A stretch of 64,000 nucleotides of DNA from Pseudomonadota bacterium (GTDB lineage: Bacteria > Myxococcota_A > Polyangia > Polyangiales > Polyangiaceae). The translations under genes and the position numbers were made by a program. Shown piece by piece: positions 8,661 through 17,282 of this stretch. Position 1 is the stretch's first letter. Each line of letters begins with the position of its first letter. Where the stretch lies: NCBI GenBank assembly GCA_023423895.1, contig JAFAER010000081.1, forward strand, positions 7,929 to 71,928, read 5' to 3'. Under the pieces are notes generated by a model. The model was not told the origin of the DNA, searched no databases, and worked only from the letters and a program-made list of their open reading frames with translations.

Positions 8661-8817
8661 TCGAGCTAGCGAACGACCCATCCGTCATGGGCTGGAACCC
8701 GGGCGTTTGCGTCCCCGGCACACGCTGACCGCGCGCGTCGGGGCTGCGCCGCTCGTGCGGTCCACCTCGTGCTTGATGCACGGCAGGCCCAATCGCTCTT
8801 CGCGACGGCCGTACTGC

Positions 8818-9534
8818 ATGAGGCGAGGTACAGCACGACTGGGCAATCGAAGGTTCGCGATCTCCGCTGCCACGACGGCGATCGCGCTGGCACTGTGCTC
8901 CGGCGCTCACGCGGCGGAGCCAGCGCCTTCGAGGAACGAGGCGGCTGGCCCCGCAGCGACGGGCGAGCGAGCTGCGGGCGAGAAGCGCGGCGGCAGTCGG
9001 ACGGATCACTTCCGGATCGGCGCGCTCGTCGGAGTCGGCTTCCCGCGGCCCTTCGCGATCGAAGGCTTCGCGAAGGTGGAGAAGCTCGTTGGGGTGGGGT
9101 TCGAATACAGCTTCCTGCCCCGAGTGCACGTCGGCAACGTGGACGCGAGCTTCTCGGCCGTTGCGGCCGATCTACGGGTGTTCCCGTTCAAGGGAGCGTT
9201 CTTCATCGGAGCGCGTGGAGGGCGTCAGTGGCTCGATGCCCGGGCGGCGTTTTCTGCCGGCTCTCTCGGCTCGATCACCGAGACGATGGAGGCGTCCACC
9301 TGGTTCGTGAATCCGCGCGCTGGATTCCTCCATACGTTCGAGAGCGGAATCACCGTCGGCATCGACGCCGGCGTGCAGCTCCCCGTCGGATCGACCTACG
9401 ACCGCGCCGGCCGCGCTACCGCCGCTGGGCTCACGGCGCAGACGGTGGACGGCACCCTCGTGGCGGTCGCGAACGCGCTCGGCAACAAGACGACGCCCAC
9501 GATCGACCTCTTGAAGCTGGGCTTCCTCTTCTAG
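8818..9534 (+). CDS. Predicted outer-membrane beta-barrel protein
   Basis: A 238-residue protein. ATG 8818 is chosen because it gives a basic N-region, the hydrophobic core FAISAATTAIALALCSGAHA and a cleavage site before AEPA. The open frame extends further upstream but without a signal. After a Pro/Ala-rich spacer, residues about 62-238 alternate polar and hydrophobic residues with aromatic girdles (FRIGALVGVGFPRPF, FEYSFLPRVHVG, LRVFPFKGAFFIGARGG, VNPRAGFLHTF) and end in LKLGFLF, a C-terminal Phe typical of outer-membrane barrels. Estimated eight strands. No specific family is recognised. Confidence 0.7.
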   Translation: MRRGTARLGNRRFAISAATTAIALALCSGAHAAEPAPSRNEAAGPAATGERAAGEKRGGSRTDHFRIGALVGVGFPRPFAIEGFAKVEKLVGVGFEYSFLPRVHVGNVDASFSAVAADLRVFPFKGAFFIGARGGRQWLDARAAFSAGSLGSITETMEASTWFVNPRAGFLHTFESGITVGIDAGVQLPVGSTYDRAGRATAAGLTAQTVDGTLVAVANALGNKTTPTIDLLKLGFLF

Positions 9535-9553
9535 CCGCGCGTGGGGGCAGACG

Positions 9554-10480
9554 TCAGAGCGCCTTGCGCACGAAGATGTCTTCGAGCGTCTCGCGCTTTG
9601 GCGTCACGGCCTCGATGCGCGCGCCCGTCGCGAGCGCGCGTTCGAGGACTTTTCGGAGGGCTTCGTCGCCTTCGACCTCGGCGACGAGCGCTGCGCCGAC
9701 GCGTTGCGTTCTCGCCGCGAGCTGCTCGAGCTCCGTTGCGAAGCCGTCGGGAGGAGCGCTGATCGTGATCTCGCTGCGCCGGACGCCCTTGTCCACGAGC
9801 TCGGAGATGGTGCCGGAGACGACGACCTCTCCCTTGCGCAGGATGCAGACGGCGTCGCAGAGCATCTCGACGTCGCTCAGGATGTGGCTCGAGAAGAAGA
9901 CCGTCTTCTTCGCGTGCGCCTCCTCGACGATGAGGTCGCGGACCTCCTTGCGACCGACCGGATCGAGGCCGCTCATCGGCTCGTCGAGGATGAGCAGCTC
10001 CGGATCGTGGACGAGCGCTGCGGCGAGGCCGGTGCGCTGCAACATGCCCTTGGAGAGGTTCCTCACGGGGCGGTCCATCGCATAGGCGATGCCGACGCGG
10101 TCGAGGACGTGGGCGACGGCCTTTTCGAGCTTGGATCCGCCCATCCCGTTGAGTCGCCCGCAGAGCGAGACGAACTCGCGCGGGGTCAGATACGGGTAGA
10201 CGTACGGGTTCTCGGGGAGGAAGCCGACGCTTCCCATCGCGTCCGGCGACGGGACGTCTTTCCCGAGGATGGTCGCGCGCCCGGACGTGGGCGCGATGAG
10301 ACCGGTCAGCATCTTGATCGTGGTGGTCTTCCCGGCGCCGTTCGGCCCGAGAAACCCGAAGATCTGGCCGCGTGTCACCTTCAGCGAGATTCCGCGAACG
10401 GCTTCGACCTTCTTGCCCGAGAAGGGCTTGCGGAACGTCTTGGCGAGTCGGTCGACCTCGAGAACGACGTCAGATGCCAT
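9554..10480 (-). CDS. ABC transporter ATP-binding protein, ABC-2 type
   Basis: A 308-residue ATPase. Walker A GPNGAGKTT about 46-54, Q-loop region FLPENPYVYPYLT about 88-100, signature variant LSKGM near 145, Walker B LLILDEPMSGLDP near 165, and switch His in SSHIL. The C-terminal 80 residues resemble the regulatory extension of NatA/CcmA-like exporter ATPases. No permease gene adjoins it: the other side is a convergent gene 19 bases away. It therefore probably serves a permease encoded elsewhere. Its ATG lies four bases after the stop of the response regulator at 10485-11942, so the two form an operon, an uncommon pairing. Confidence 0.92.
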   Translation of the reverse strand: MASDVVLEVDRLAKTFRKPFSGKKVEAVRGISLKVTRGQIFGFLGPNGAGKTTTIKMLTGLIAPTSGRATILGKDVPSPDAMGSVGFLPENPYVYPYLTPREFVSLCGRLNGMGGSKLEKAVAHVLDRVGIAYAMDRPVRNLSKGMLQRTGLAAALVHDPELLILDEPMSGLDPVGRKEVRDLIVEEAHAKKTVFFSSHILSDVEMLCDAVCILRKGEVVVSGTISELVDKGVRRSEITISAPPDGFATELEQLAARTQRVGAALVAEVEGDEALRKVLERALATGARIEAVTPKRETLEDIFVRKAL

Positions 10481-10484
10481 GCGC

Positions 10485-11942
10485 TCAGTCGTCCTCCTTC
10501 GACGACGCGCTCGAACGAGTGTTGACGACGGGGCCCGTCGAATATTCGTGGAGCTTGTACTGAATCTTGCGTGGTGAGACGCCGAGGATGCTCGCTGCCT
10601 TGGACGTCGACCCGCCGCAGGCCTCGAGCGTGCGAAGGATCGCGTAGCGCTCGAGGTCCTGGATGGTCGAGCCGGGGATCGGCGGCGGCCCTTCGGCCTG
10701 CTTCGGCGCGAGGGCAGGGGGCAGGTGGCGAACGTCGATCTGCGAGGCGTCGCACAGCACCACCGCGCGTTCGATGACGTTCTCGAGCTCGCGCACGTTG
10801 CCCGGCCAGTCGTAGCCGGACAGCACGGCGAGCGCCTGCTCCGTGATGCCCTCGATGTTGCGCCCGTTCTCGGTCGCGTAGCGGCCGAGGAAGAAGCTCG
10901 CGAGCGGCCCGATGTCGGCGCGGCGCTCCCGCAGCGGAGGCAGCTCGATCGCGATGACGTTCAGCCGGTAGTAGAGGTCCTCGCGGAAGGTGCCCTTCTT
11001 GATCTCCGCCTTGAGGTCGCGGTTCGTCGCTGCGATGAGGCGGACGTCGACCTTGAGCGTCTCGTTGCCGCCGACGCGCTCGAACGTCTTCTCCTGGAGG
11101 AAGCGCAGCAGCTTCACCTGCGTGCCTTGCGGGATCTCGCCGATCTCGTCGAGGAACAACGTGCCGCCGTCGGCCTGCTTGAAGCGACCCTCTCGGCGTG
11201 CGACCGCGCCGGTGAACGCGCCCTTCTCGTGTCCGAAGAGCTCGCTCTCGAGCAGCGACTCCGCGAGCGCGGCGCAGTGCAGGCGCACGAAGGGACGGTT
11301 CGCGCGCGGGCTCGCCGCGCAGAGCGCCTCGGCGATGAGCTCCTTGCCGGTGCCGCTCTCTCCCGTGATGAGGACGCTCGCCTTGCTCGGCCCGACCTGG
11401 GCGACGAGGTCGAGCACGCCGCGCATCTTCGGGTCCTCGGAGACGATGTGGCCGAACGCGTTCCGCTCGCGCAGCCGTTCGCGGAGCGCCTGCGTCTCCT
11501 GCAGGAGCTTGGCCTTGTCCATCGCGCGGTCGACGACGGCCGAGAGCGCTTCGTAGTCGAGCGGCTTGGTGAGGTAGTTGTCGGCGCCCTTCTTGATGGC
11601 CGAGACCGCGCTCGTGATCGTCCCGAACGCCGTCATCACGACGAAGACCGTCTGTGGGGACGCGCTCTTGGCCTTCTCCATGAAGGCGATGCCGTCGAGG
11701 CCGGGCATCTTCAGGTCCGTCAGGACGACGTCCGGAGCGAACTCCTCGAGCTTGCCGAGCGCCTTGAATCCGTCGGCGGCCGTCTCGGTCGCGTACCCCT
11801 CGTCCCGCAGGATCTCGCTGAGGGCGGCTCGTGCGTTCGCTTCATCGTCGACCACGAGAATGCGCCCTCGTGGTCGTCCGGAGACACGTTCGCCGAGCAC
11901 TTCGGCTCTGTCGGGCGGGCCCGCTGGCATGGCGGGGCCCAT
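10485..11942 (-). CDS. Sigma-54-dependent response regulator, NtrC family
   Basis: A 485-residue protein. Receiver domain: VVDDE near 30-34, phosphoacceptor Asp76 in LTDLKMP, Thr104, Lys126 in LTKPLD. AAA+ domain: Walker A GESGTGKE 194-201, canonical GAFTGA 241-246, GGTLFLDEIGEI, and YDWPGNVRELENVIERAV. A C-terminal Fis-type HTH is at about 430-470 (ILRTLEACGGSTSKAASILGVSPRKIQYKLHEY). The start is taken at ATG 11942; ATG 11930 (MPAGPPD) is also possible. It is translated just before the ABC ATPase gene. No histidine kinase is adjacent. The divergent 117-base gap to the OmpA-type gene should hold both promoters. Confidence 0.93.
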   Translation of the reverse strand: MGPAMPAGPPDRAEVLGERVSGRPRGRILVVDDEANARAALSEILRDEGYATETAADGFKALGKLEEFAPDVVLTDLKMPGLDGIAFMEKAKSASPQTVFVVMTAFGTITSAVSAIKKGADNYLTKPLDYEALSAVVDRAMDKAKLLQETQALRERLRERNAFGHIVSEDPKMRGVLDLVAQVGPSKASVLITGESGTGKELIAEALCAASPRANRPFVRLHCAALAESLLESELFGHEKGAFTGAVARREGRFKQADGGTLFLDEIGEIPQGTQVKLLRFLQEKTFERVGGNETLKVDVRLIAATNRDLKAEIKKGTFREDLYYRLNVIAIELPPLRERRADIGPLASFFLGRYATENGRNIEGITEQALAVLSGYDWPGNVRELENVIERAVVLCDASQIDVRHLPPALAPKQAEGPPPIPGSTIQDLERYAILRTLEACGGSTSKAASILGVSPRKIQYKLHEYSTGPVVNTRSSASSKEDD

Positions 11943-12059
11943 CTTAGCCTGTTCCCCTGCCGACGGATCGACCCAGAAACCTCGATCTTTCCCGGGTGCA
12001 CGCGCGGTAGCCCAGGATGACATCAACCTCAACTGGATGTTACAACCACTGCGGCGCCC

Positions 12060-14390
12060 ATGAAGACCTCCGGGACCCTCTTTCTTGCTTTCCTCCTCCT
12101 GACGGGCGCAGCGAAAAACGCGGCCGCGCAGGGCAACGGCAACGTGACGTTCGGGGGTGAAGCTTCCGCTTCCACTCGTTCCGACGCGAACGCGAACGCG
12201 AACGGCACGTCGGCGGAGCGCGACCTTCTCGCGGAAAGCGTCGCGGCGGACGGCACGTCCGCGGAGGACGAGAAGCAGAAGGCATGGGCGCAGCGCGAGC
12301 GGAAGCTGAACGAGGCCTCGACGCTCACGGGCGGCGTCGGCCTGCTCCACACGCAACATGCGCAGGGCGGTGCGGTCGGGCAGTTCCGCGTCGACTTCAC
12401 GACGGAGTTCTTCTCCACCGGCTTCCTCTGCTCGCGCGAGTTCCCGTGCCGTGACCCGCGCAACCCGAACAACGTGCTCCAGAGCGACAGCGCCGATCAC
12501 ATCGGCGGCCGCCTCCGCCTCTCCATGCAGGTGGCGAAGTGGCTCGACACCTATCTGTCGACGAGCGCGCTCGCGAACTCCAACCCCGCCAATCGCCCGG
12601 CTCTCCTCCAGGTGCTCGGCGACAGCACGCTCGGCGCAAAGGCCCACGGACAGGTCTCGAGCATCTTCCACGTCGGCGGCGCCTTCGAGCTGTGGCTCGT
12701 CAACGGGACGGGTGCGGTCGGTCTCGACGGCGCCGGGACGAGCGCCAAGTTCCGCGGTCTCGCGACCGCCGACCTCCGTGGCGCGAAGAAGCCGATCCCG
12801 CTCCGCTTCAGCACGAACCTCACCTACGTGCTCGACAACTCGGGCGAGGTCGTCGCCGCGACCGAGACTGCGCGCGGAACGCCGATCACGCGCATCGAGC
12901 GTTTCGGCCTGAACGTCAACCGCACCGATCACTTCGACATCCACCTCGGCGCGGAACTGTTCGCAGCCCAGGAGAAGGTGCGGCCGTTCCTCGAGTACAC
13001 GATCCTCGTCCCGGTGAACCGCCAGGACTATCGGTGCCGGCCGAACAATCCGAGCTTCGACAAGTGCCTCGCGACCGATCCGTTCGCTCCGTCGACGCTC
13101 ACGCTCGGCAGCCGCTTCTATCCCTGGAAGAAGGGGTTCAATCTCACGGCCGCCCTCGACATCGGCATCTCCGGCGTCGGCTTCTTCATCGAAGAGATGC
13201 GGCCGACACCGCCGTGGATGTTGTATCTCGGCGCCGGCTGGGCGTTCGACACGCAGGACAGGCCGCCCATCGTCCGCGAGCGCGTCGTCGCGGCGGCTCG
13301 TCAGCCGGACGGGAACCGTCGGATCCGTGGGTTCGTCCACGAGGAGGGCCGCCCGGAAGGCATCGCGAACGCGATCGTGTCGTGGGACAATCACCCGGAG
13401 CTCACGTCGCTCGCGACGGGCACCGACGGCCGCTTCACGACGCACCTCCTCCCGGCCGGACCCTACGCGTTCTCGATCCGCGCGGACGGCTACAAGCCCG
13501 GGCAGTGCAGCACGACGATCGCGGGCGCGGGCGTGGGCGAGAGCCTGCCCCCGGCCGGGACACCTCCGGGCGAGCAGCCGGCACAGATCGGCGGTGACGT
13601 GCAGCTCGATTGTGTGCTGCAGGCGCTGCCTCGCGTGGGCACGATCGTGGGGAAGGTGAAGGACCTCGACAGCGGGTCCTTCGTCAGCGGCGCTGCGGTC
13701 AAGGTCGTGGACGTCGCTCGCAAGGAGCTGAGCGCGTCGACGGACGCGCAAGGCGCCTTCCGCTTCGAGCTCGTCACGCCGGGCGAGGCGACGATCACCG
13801 TCGACGCAAACGACTATCTCGTCTCCTCGGAGAAGCTCGAGGTGAAGGTCCGCCAGGACAACCCCATCGAGCTCTCGATCAAGAAGAAGCCGAAGACGCC
13901 GCTCGTCGCCGTGCAGGCGAAGGAGATCATCATCCGCCAGCAGATCCAGTTCGGGGTCGACTCGGCGGTCATCCTTCCTGCGTCGACGGGCCTCCTCACG
14001 GAGATCGCAGACGTCCTCCTCAAGAACCCCCGCATCCGGAAGGTGGAGGTCCAGGGGCACACGGACGGCACCGGGTCGCCGGCGCACAATCAAAAGCTGA
14101 GCGAGGACCGCGCGAGCTCCGTCGTCGCGTGGCTCACCGCCCACGGCATCGCACAGGAGCGGCTCACCGCGAAGGGCTACGGCGACTCCAAGCCCCTCGT
14201 CCCCAACGTCACCGAGTTGAACAAGGCACGGAATCGCCGCGTCCAGTTCATCATCACCGAGCAGGACGCACCGCCGGCGACCGTGCCCGCTCCGACGCCG
14301 ACGCCGTCGCCGCTCGGCGGCGCGCCGGCGCCGGCCCCGATCCCGCTGGGTCAGCCGGCCCTCGGCTCGGGAGCGGCTCCGAAGCGCTGA
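12060..14390 (+). CDS. OmpA-family envelope protein with barrel and carboxypeptidase-regulatory-like domains
   Basis: A 776-residue secreted protein. Signal peptide MKTSGTLFLAFLLLTGAAKNAAA ends before QGNG. A low-complexity Ala/Asn/Ser segment to about residue 75 precedes a probable outer-membrane barrel (about 80-400). Two carboxypeptidase-regulatory-like beta domains follow (IRGFVHEEGRPEGIANAIVSW about 420-500, VGTIVGKVKDLDSG about 525-605). An OmpA C-terminal peptidoglycan-binding domain (about 625-740) has VEVQGHTDGTGSPAHNQKLS and NRRVQF, and the protein ends in a Pro/Ala-rich tail. The OmpA Asp and Arg that hold diaminopimelate are present. It is predicted to tie the outer membrane to the cell wall. 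Confidence 0.9.
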   Translation: MKTSGTLFLAFLLLTGAAKNAAAQGNGNVTFGGEASASTRSDANANANGTSAERDLLAESVAADGTSAEDEKQKAWAQRERKLNEASTLTGGVGLLHTQHAQGGAVGQFRVDFTTEFFSTGFLCSREFPCRDPRNPNNVLQSDSADHIGGRLRLSMQVAKWLDTYLSTSALANSNPANRPALLQVLGDSTLGAKAHGQVSSIFHVGGAFELWLVNGTGAVGLDGAGTSAKFRGLATADLRGAKKPIPLRFSTNLTYVLDNSGEVVAATETARGTPITRIERFGLNVNRTDHFDIHLGAELFAAQEKVRPFLEYTILVPVNRQDYRCRPNNPSFDKCLATDPFAPSTLTLGSRFYPWKKGFNLTAALDIGISGVGFFIEEMRPTPPWMLYLGAGWAFDTQDRPPIVRERVVAAARQPDGNRRIRGFVHEEGRPEGIANAIVSWDNHPELTSLATGTDGRFTTHLLPAGPYAFSIRADGYKPGQCSTTIAGAGVGESLPPAGTPPGEQPAQIGGDVQLDCVLQALPRVGTIVGKVKDLDSGSFVSGAAVKVVDVARKELSASTDAQGAFRFELVTPGEATITVDANDYLVSSEKLEVKVRQDNPIELSIKKKPKTPLVAVQAKEIIIRQQIQFGVDSAVILPASTGLLTEIADVLLKNPRIRKVEVQGHTDGTGSPAHNQKLSEDRASSVVAWLTAHGIAQERLTAKGYGDSKPLVPNVTELNKARNRRVQFIITEQDAPPATVPAPTPTPSPLGGAPAPAPIPLGQPALGSGAAPKR

Positions 14391-15093
14391 GCGCGCCGTC
14401 TGCTGCGGCTGCTCGCGTAGCGTAACCTCCGAGCACGAGGAGCGCTGAACGCGAGGCCACCGTCGGTTGCTCCGATCGCGAGACGCGTGTCGTTGCATGT
14501 CGCGCGACCATGCGAGTTTGCAGCGAATGGTGGGCGGTGAGCACCGAGACTTCGTCGCGTGCACCGAATGTTCGCTGTCTCGGACGCGCACCGAAACGTC
14601 GTCGCGCGACGGCCATGGCGCTGACGCATCGTGATTCCCCGGCTCGTTCGGCATCGTCGCGTGACGAGATCTCGCTGTGAGATCTCGTCGAACGGCATCG
14701 ACTCACGGGCAACGAGACGGCGGTGTCGTGTCTTCGAGGCTGACGCCGACGCGCGTACGCCGAGCGCCGCGCAACGAAGTCATCATCCGTCGCTCCGGCG
14801 CAGCGCTTCGACATCGCGTGTGAGCACTCGATGCTCCAGCAAACAGTCCGCGACGCATCGATCGTGACGAATCGCGACCGCAACGCCGACTGCGTTCGCG
14901 TTCACACCTCGACGTAAGTACCCCGACGAAGGGTAAGTACGTTTGCACCGCTTCTTACGGCACGCGCGCTGCAGAAGCGAATCGCGACCGCGCGGCGACG
15001 CTCCGTACGAGCGGGACGCCGCGTCTTTCGTTGCGGCCTGTCTTGCGCGCGCGTCTTCGCTCGCGATCCCGGACCTCCATGGAAGGGCGATCC
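14391..15093. other. 703-base non-coding leader before the glycan gene region
   Basis: No convincing gene is seen here; the minus-strand open frames are Arg/Ser-rich and lack start signals. The region holds a perfect 11-bp inverted repeat (14663-14689) and two direct GTAAGTAC copies (14914-14921 and 14933-14940) about 155 bases before the first epimerase. It is unusually long for this otherwise tightly packed window. It probably carries the main promoter and perhaps an untranslated leader for the 15094-30240 genes. Confidence 0.6.
14663..14689. promoter_or_regulatory. Perfect 11-bp inverted repeat, possible operator or attenuator
   Basis: Arms GACGAGATCTC (14663-14673) and GAGATCTCGTC (14679-14689) are separated by five bases. 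The palindromic octamer GAGATCTC is present in both arms, 13 bases apart, so it could also be read as two tandem binding sites. No T-tract follows. Confidence 0.55.
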
Positions 15094-16218
15094 ATGTCGA
15101 AGAAGAACATCCTGATCACGGGCGGCGCGGGCTTCATCGGCTCGCATCTCGCCGACGAGCTCCTGTCGCGCGGCCATTCGGTCCGCGCGCTCGACAACCT
15201 CACGCCTCAAGTCCACGGGAAGGAGGCGAAGCGCCCGGCGTATCTCGACCCCAGAGTCGAGCTGATCGTCGGTGACGTCCGCGACGGTGCCGCTGTGGAG
15301 CGAGCGCTCGACGGCGTGGACGCCGTCTTCCACTTTGCCGCTGCGGTCGGCGTCGGGCAGAGCATGTACGAGGTCGAGCGGTACACCTCCGTGAACAACC
15401 TCGGCACCGCGGTGCTGATGGACCGCCTCATCCGCAAGCCGCGAGGACGGCTCATCGTCGCGTCGAGCATGAGCGTCTACGGCGAGGGACTCTATCGCGA
15501 CGCGACCGGTGCGTCGCGCGAGGTGCCGAGCCGGACGCTGGAGCAGCTGCGGCGATCCGAGTGGGAGCCTCGGATGAACGGTCAGCAACTGACGGCGATT
15601 CCGACCCCCGAGACGAAGAGCGTGCGACTCGAATCCGTCTACGCCCTCTCCAAGTACGACCAGGAGCGGATGTGCCTCGTCCTCGGGCGAGCCTACGGGA
15701 TCCCGACGGTCGCCTTGCGCTTCTTCAACGTGTTCGGCACGCGGCAGGCGCTCTCGAATCCATACACGGGCGTGCTCGCGATCTTCGCGTCGCGTCTCCT
15801 CAACGGTCGCCGGCCGCTGGTGTTCGAGGACGGCGAGCAGCGGCGCGACTTCGTGAGCGTCCATGATGTCGCTCGCGCGTGTTGCCTCGCGCTCGAGTCG
15901 GACGCGGCGCCTGGAGCCGTGCTGAACGTCGGCAGTGGCGAGTCGCGGACGATCGCACAGGTCGCGCGCAAGATGGCGCAGCTCGTCGGCAAGCCCCACC
16001 TCACGCCGGAGATCACCGGCAAGTACCGCATGGGTGACGTCCGGCATTGTTTCGCCGACGTGCGCCGAGCAGAGAGCGTCCTATCATACCGCGCCGCGGT
16101 CGACTTCGACACCGGGCTCGCCGAGCTCGCACGATGGCTCGACAGTCAGGTCGGCGCCGCGGCCGACCATGCGCTCGAGGCACGGGCGGAGCTCGAGGCA
16201 CGGGGGCTGACGCTATGA
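15094..16218 (+). CDS. NAD-dependent epimerase/dehydratase (SDR), glycan cluster copy 1
   Basis: A 374-residue extended SDR. NAD-binding GGAGFIGSHLADEL is at about residues 9-22, the SSMSVYG strand near 130 supplies the catalytic Ser/Thr, and YALSK near 185 is the YxxxK motif. Ribosome-binding sequence GGAAGG (15081-15086) sits seven bases before ATG 15094, which decides the start over ATG 15079. The family includes UDP-glucose 4-epimerase and dTDP-glucose dehydratase-like enzymes; the substrate cannot be told. A close paralogue (same ITGGAGFIGSHLADEL start and the SSM-VYGEGLYRD segment) is at 34250-35368. It opens the glycan region and overlaps the next gene by ATGA. Confidence 0.88.
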   Translation: MSKKNILITGGAGFIGSHLADELLSRGHSVRALDNLTPQVHGKEAKRPAYLDPRVELIVGDVRDGAAVERALDGVDAVFHFAAAVGVGQSMYEVERYTSVNNLGTAVLMDRLIRKPRGRLIVASSMSVYGEGLYRDATGASREVPSRTLEQLRRSEWEPRMNGQQLTAIPTPETKSVRLESVYALSKYDQERMCLVLGRAYGIPTVALRFFNVFGTRQALSNPYTGVLAIFASRLLNGRRPLVFEDGEQRRDFVSVHDVARACCLALESDAAPGAVLNVGSGESRTIAQVARKMAQLVGKPHLTPEITGKYRMGDVRHCFADVRRAESVLSYRAAVDFDTGLAELARWLDSQVGAAADHALEARAELEARGLTL

Positions 16219-17282
16219 CCGTCCTCATCACCGGCGGCGCCGGCTTCATCGGCGCGAACGTGGCGCACGCGCTTCTCTCCGCGGGAGAGCCCGTCCGGAT
16301 CCTGGACGATTTGTCGCGTATCGGCGTCGAACGCAACGTGCGTTGGCTCGAGGCCCAACACGGGCCGAGGCTGGAGCTGCTCATCGCCGACGTGCGCGAC
16401 CCCGCGGCCGTGGCGCGCGCGCTGGCAGGCGTCGACCACGTCTTCCACTTCGCGGCCCAGGTCGCGGTGACGACGAGCATCGACCATCCTCGGCTGGACT
16501 TCGACATCAACGCGGGGGGCACGCTCAATCTCCTCGAGTCGATCCGCATGTGTGCGCGTCCGCCCAGCCTCGTCTACACGTCGACGAACAAGGTGTACGG
16601 CGGGCTCGAGGACGTCACGCTCCGTCAGAGCGAGCGTCGCTACGAGCCGGAGAACGCAAAGCTCGCCGCGAGCGGCATCTCGGAGGAGCGCCCGCTCTCG
16701 TTCTGCAGTCCTTACGGATGCAGCAAGGGGACGGCCGACCAATACGTTCTCGACTACGCCCACACGTTCGGTCTCCGCGCCGCCGTGTTCCGCATGAGCT
16801 GCATCTACGGGCCGCGGCAGCTCGGCAACGAAGATCAGGGGTGGGTCGCGCACTTCTTGTTGCGCGCGCTTCGCGACGAACCGATCAGCATCTTCGGTGA
16901 CGGGCGCCAGGTCCGCGACGTCCTCTATGTCGACGATCTCGTCGACGCGTTGGTGCGCGCGCGTTCGCGCATCGGCGTCCTCTCGGGCCGCGCATTCAAC
17001 ATCGGCGGCGGGCCCACGAGCACCACGAGCCTCGTCGAGCTCGTCGAGCGCATCACGCGGCTCACGGGGAGGAGCCCGCACCTCGTCTTCGAGCCATGGC
17101 GGCGCGCGGATCAGCGCTGGTACGTGAGCGACGTGAACTCCGTCTCGGCGGCGCTGGGGTGGTCGCCCCGGACCGGTCTGGGTGACGGTGTCGGCCAACT
17201 GTTCGAGTGGCTGTCCCGCCAGGATGTCGTCCAGACAGGGCCTGCGCGCACGCGCAGCGCAACAGAGGCGCGATCGCGATGA
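16215..17282 (+). CDS. CDP-paratose 2-epimerase-like NAD-dependent epimerase
   Basis: A 355-residue extended SDR starting at the ATGA overlap with the previous gene. NAD-binding GGAGFIGANVA is near residue 7. Motif TSTNKVYGG near residue 118 (the TNKVYG form is typical of CDP-paratose/tyvelose 2-epimerases) and YGCSK near 170 are present. The family interconverts CDP-paratose and CDP-tyvelose, 3,6-dideoxyhexoses of surface polysaccharides. The other CDP-dideoxyhexose genes (rfbF, rfbG, rfbH types) are not in the window, so the true substrate may differ. It overlaps the radical-SAM gene by four bases. Confidence 0.82.
   Translation: MTVLITGGAGFIGANVAHALLSAGEPVRILDDLSRIGVERNVRWLEAQHGPRLELLIADVRDPAAVARALAGVDHVFHFAAQVAVTTSIDHPRLDFDINAGGTLNLLESIRMCARPPSLVYTSTNKVYGGLEDVTLRQSERRYEPENAKLAASGISEERPLSFCSPYGCSKGTADQYVLDYAHTFGLRAAVFRMSCIYGPRQLGNEDQGWVAHFLLRALRDEPISIFGDGRQVRDVLYVDDLVDALVRARSRIGVLSGRAFNIGGGPTSTTSLVELVERITRLTGRSPHLVFEPWRRADQRWYVSDVNSVSAALGWSPRTGLGDGVGQLFEWLSRQDVVQTGPARTRSATEARSR

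Noticed and set aside
10485..14654. Very long minus-strand open frame (1389 codons) spanning the response regulator and the antisense of the OmpA-type gene
   Set aside because: Only the last about 485 codons, starting at ATG 11942, have homology to known domains. The rest is the high-GC mirror of the plus-strand OmpA-type gene, Arg-rich and without start signal.
14254..14883. Minus-strand open frame of 209 codons
   Set aside because: Arg/Ser-rich with no domain; it crosses the inverted repeat and the end of the OmpA-type gene.
14931..14946. Possible sigma-54 promoter (GGGTAAGTACGTTTGC) before the glycan genes
   Set aside because: The GG to GC distance is 11 bases; the required spacing is 10, and the rest of the consensus is absent.
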